Below the pieces are notes generated by a model. It was not told where the DNA came from. It searched no databases and saw nothing but the letters and a program-made list of their open reading frames with translations. The position numbers and the translations under genes are program-made. Positions 13,585 to 13,653 of a stretch of DNA of 13,653 nt are shown one piece after another. Position 1 is the first letter of the stretch. Every line of letters begins with the position of its first letter. Where the stretch lies: positions 1 through 13,653 of the forward strand of contig RGSV01000013.1 of the NCBI GenBank assembly GCA_010025655.1, in the 5' to 3' direction. The stretch comes from Acidimicrobiia bacterium. GTDB taxonomy: Bacteria > Actinomycetota > Acidimicrobiia > Acidimicrobiales > Ilumatobacteraceae.

Positions 13585-13653
13585 GCGAGACGATCGACCG
13601 CCTGCTGCCTGAGGCGCTCGAGGCCGCCAAGCTCGCCTACGCGCACGCCATGG
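13581..13653 (+). CDS. Start of an unidentified gene coupled to phnM (truncated by window)
   Basis: ATG 13581 overlaps the phnM TGA as ATGA and opens a frame through the window end, giving 24 residues beginning MSETIDRLLPEALEAAK and continuing LAYAHAM. The overlap geometry is the same as at the upstream junctions, so it is probably the next operon gene. The segment is an amphipathic helix and is too short to identify. It loosely recalls the first helix of cytidine-deaminase-like proteins, but that is weak. The beginnings of phnN (a P-loop kinase) or phnP (a metallo-hydrolase) are not evident, since no Walker A or HxHxDH motif is reached. Confidence 0.6.
   Translation, partial: MSETIDRLLPEALEAAKLAYAHAM

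Noticed and set aside
1..13653. Search for CRISPR arrays, tRNAs, insertion sequences or attachment sites
   Set aside because: No regularly spaced repeats, cloverleaf-like gene, transposase motif or terminal inverted repeats were seen by eye; gene order is compact and continuous.

Overview
This window is a phosphonate-uptake and phosphonate-degradation locus from a GC-rich bacterium. It is most likely an actinobacterium, possibly of the Acidimicrobiia type. The evidence for that is inference from style: high GC, many GTG starts, apparent leaderless promoters, and a small CxxC...HWHKxCW zinc protein of a type I associate with Actinobacteria. No rRNA, tRNA, transposase, integrase or CRISPR array is visible.

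Layout. (1) 1-374 (-): 5' part of a crotonase-fold (enoyl-CoA hydratase/isomerase family) gene that runs off the left edge. (2) 395-759 (+): two tiny ATGA-coupled genes, a 36-aa single-pass membrane protein and an 85-aa zinc-ribbon-like protein, diverging from the crotonase gene across only 20 bp. (3) 771-6195 (-): an apparent four-gene transport operon, transcribed leftward: a secreted choice-of-anchor-I beta-propeller-like protein, then PhnD (binding protein), PhnC (ATPase) and a fused double PhnE permease. (4) 6196-6423: a divergent control region with candidate leaderless promoters, a PHO-box-like 11-bp repeat and a 7-6-7 palindrome. (5) 6424-13584 (+): a tightly packed catabolic operon. 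It begins with a Fe(II)/2-oxoglutarate dioxygenase (PhnY/TmpA-like) and an HD-domain di-iron oxygenase (PhnZ/TmpB-like), followed by the full C-P lyase core phnGHIJKLM. Most junctions are 1-11 nt overlaps or gaps. (6) 13581 to the end: the first 24 codons of another gene, ATGA-coupled to phnM.

How the parts work together (known families plus inference): PhnD/PhnC/PhnE import phosphonates. Two different C-P bond-breaking routes are encoded side by side. One is oxidative: PhnY hydroxylates the carbon next to phosphorus and PhnZ oxidatively cleaves, releasing phosphate. The other is the radical C-P lyase route, in which PhnGHIL load the phosphonate onto ribose, PhnM removes pyrophosphate and PhnJ cleaves. 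The secreted protein at the head of the transporter operon is the least understood part and may process extracellular substrate. No local regulator (PhnF/PhnR-like), phnN or phnP is visible in the window.
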